Positions 63,724 through 64,000 of a DNA stretch of 64,000 bases are shown here, in pieces. The notes under the pieces are model-generated. The model saw nothing but the letters and a program-made list of their open reading frames with translations, was not told the DNA's origin and ran no database searches. The stretch covers positions 15,073,589 to 15,137,588 of the forward strand of contig CM020619.1 in assembly GCA_009829735.1 (NCBI GenBank), given 5' to 3'. This DNA comes from Pyropia yezoensis. Lineage: Eukaryota; Rhodophyta; Bangiophyceae; Bangiales; Bangiaceae. The translations under genes were made by a program, and so were the position numbers. The number at the start of each line of letters is the position of its first letter. The first letter of the stretch is position 1.

Positions 63724-64000
63724 GGTGGAACGAACAGAGGGCAAGAGTGAGAGACAAAAGAGGGGGGGGATGCGGGGCGGGGAAGGGAGGGGGGGGGGTG
63801 GGGCAGGGGCGGCTGGGAGAGGCAGGGGGGGAAGCAAGGGAGCGGGATCGGCTACACACGCGCCGCGCCACCAGCGGCGACGGAGAAGCGTGGCAGAGAC
63901 AGCTGCGGTGGCGGCAGAGGGCCCGTTTGGCCGCCGCGGTACGCGGTACCACCCGCGGGGACTGCGCAGTGAGCAGCGGGTGGCGACGATGCGCGAGGGA
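63724..64000. other. Window edge, promoter side of the carnosine methyltransferase-like gene
   Basis: GC-rich with several G runs (63765-63830). No gene supported. Confidence 0.35.

Noticed and set aside
1..64000. tRNA, rRNA or CRISPR elements
   Set aside because: No tRNA A/B-box pairs, rRNA core sequences or spaced repeats were noticed by eye; a covariance search would be decisive.

Overview
This is a nuclear segment from a GC-rich, intron-poor eukaryote. Evidence: spliceosomal GT-AG introns in at least five genes (zero to two per gene), eukaryote-only machinery (VPS4, exosome RRP42, TSR1, cytosolic eS10, MUS81, a dynamin, a MAPR protein, a DUR3-type urea transporter), many GCC/GGC and poly-C/poly-G tracts, and several transposable-element relics. 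My best guess is a bangiophyte red alga (Porphyra/Pyropia-like), because such genomes are about two-thirds GC, intron-poor and Gypsy-rich. This is inference and another GC-rich protist is possible. No prokaryotic operons, CRISPR arrays, rRNA or tRNA genes were seen.

Layout. 0.9-2.9 kb (-): membrane-anchored SAM methyltransferase-like gene with one intron. 4.1-5.8 kb (+): VPS4 with one intron. 6.1-8.9 kb (-): a long frame combining a membrane segment and a C-terminal bZIP-like domain. 9.8-10.2 kb: a foldback MITE. 10.8-13.7 kb: a coiled-coil/multi-TM gene whose 5' part is duplicated in inverted orientation at its 3' end (two 459-bp arms). 14.5-27 kb is a transposon-rich island of lower GC: a broken Crinkler/RHS-like P-loop plus nuclease gene, a 5'-truncated Ty3/Gypsy pol with four in-frame stops, an antisense open frame, a polypurine tract with a candidate LTR, and a decayed gag/protease. 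27.5-34.7 kb is a compact housekeeping block: mitochondrial uS14, RRP42 and TSR1 (divergent pair) and a MAPR protein. 35.0-36.1 kb: a hAT-like relic. 37.9-40.3 kb: DUR3-type transporter with a 22-nt microexon. 40.9-43.2 kb (-): a second membrane-anchored methyltransferase. 44.6-49.1 kb: a giant MUS81. 49-53 kb: hairpins, a GC minisatellite and a second hAT-like relic. 53.5-56.7 kb: a two-TM EF-hand protein with a 27-nt microexon. 57.2-59.5 kb: dynamin. 59.9-60.4 kb: eS10. 61 kb: a DExH-helicase fragment. 61.4-63.7 kb: carnosine N-methyltransferase-like gene.

The genes are individually transcribed and not an operon. Functional themes are ribosome and RNA maturation (uS14m, RRP42, TSR1, eS10), membrane remodelling (VPS4, dynamin), genome maintenance (MUS81), nutrient uptake (DUR3) and SAM-dependent methylation (three genes). 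The most notable signals are a shared unusual 5' splice-site form (GTACGT/C) in most inferred introns, two microexons, the 459-bp inverted duplication predicting a self-complementary transcript, the Crinkler-like gene broken in its Walker B region beside a Gypsy element, and a MUS81 carrying UBA-like and zinc-finger additions.
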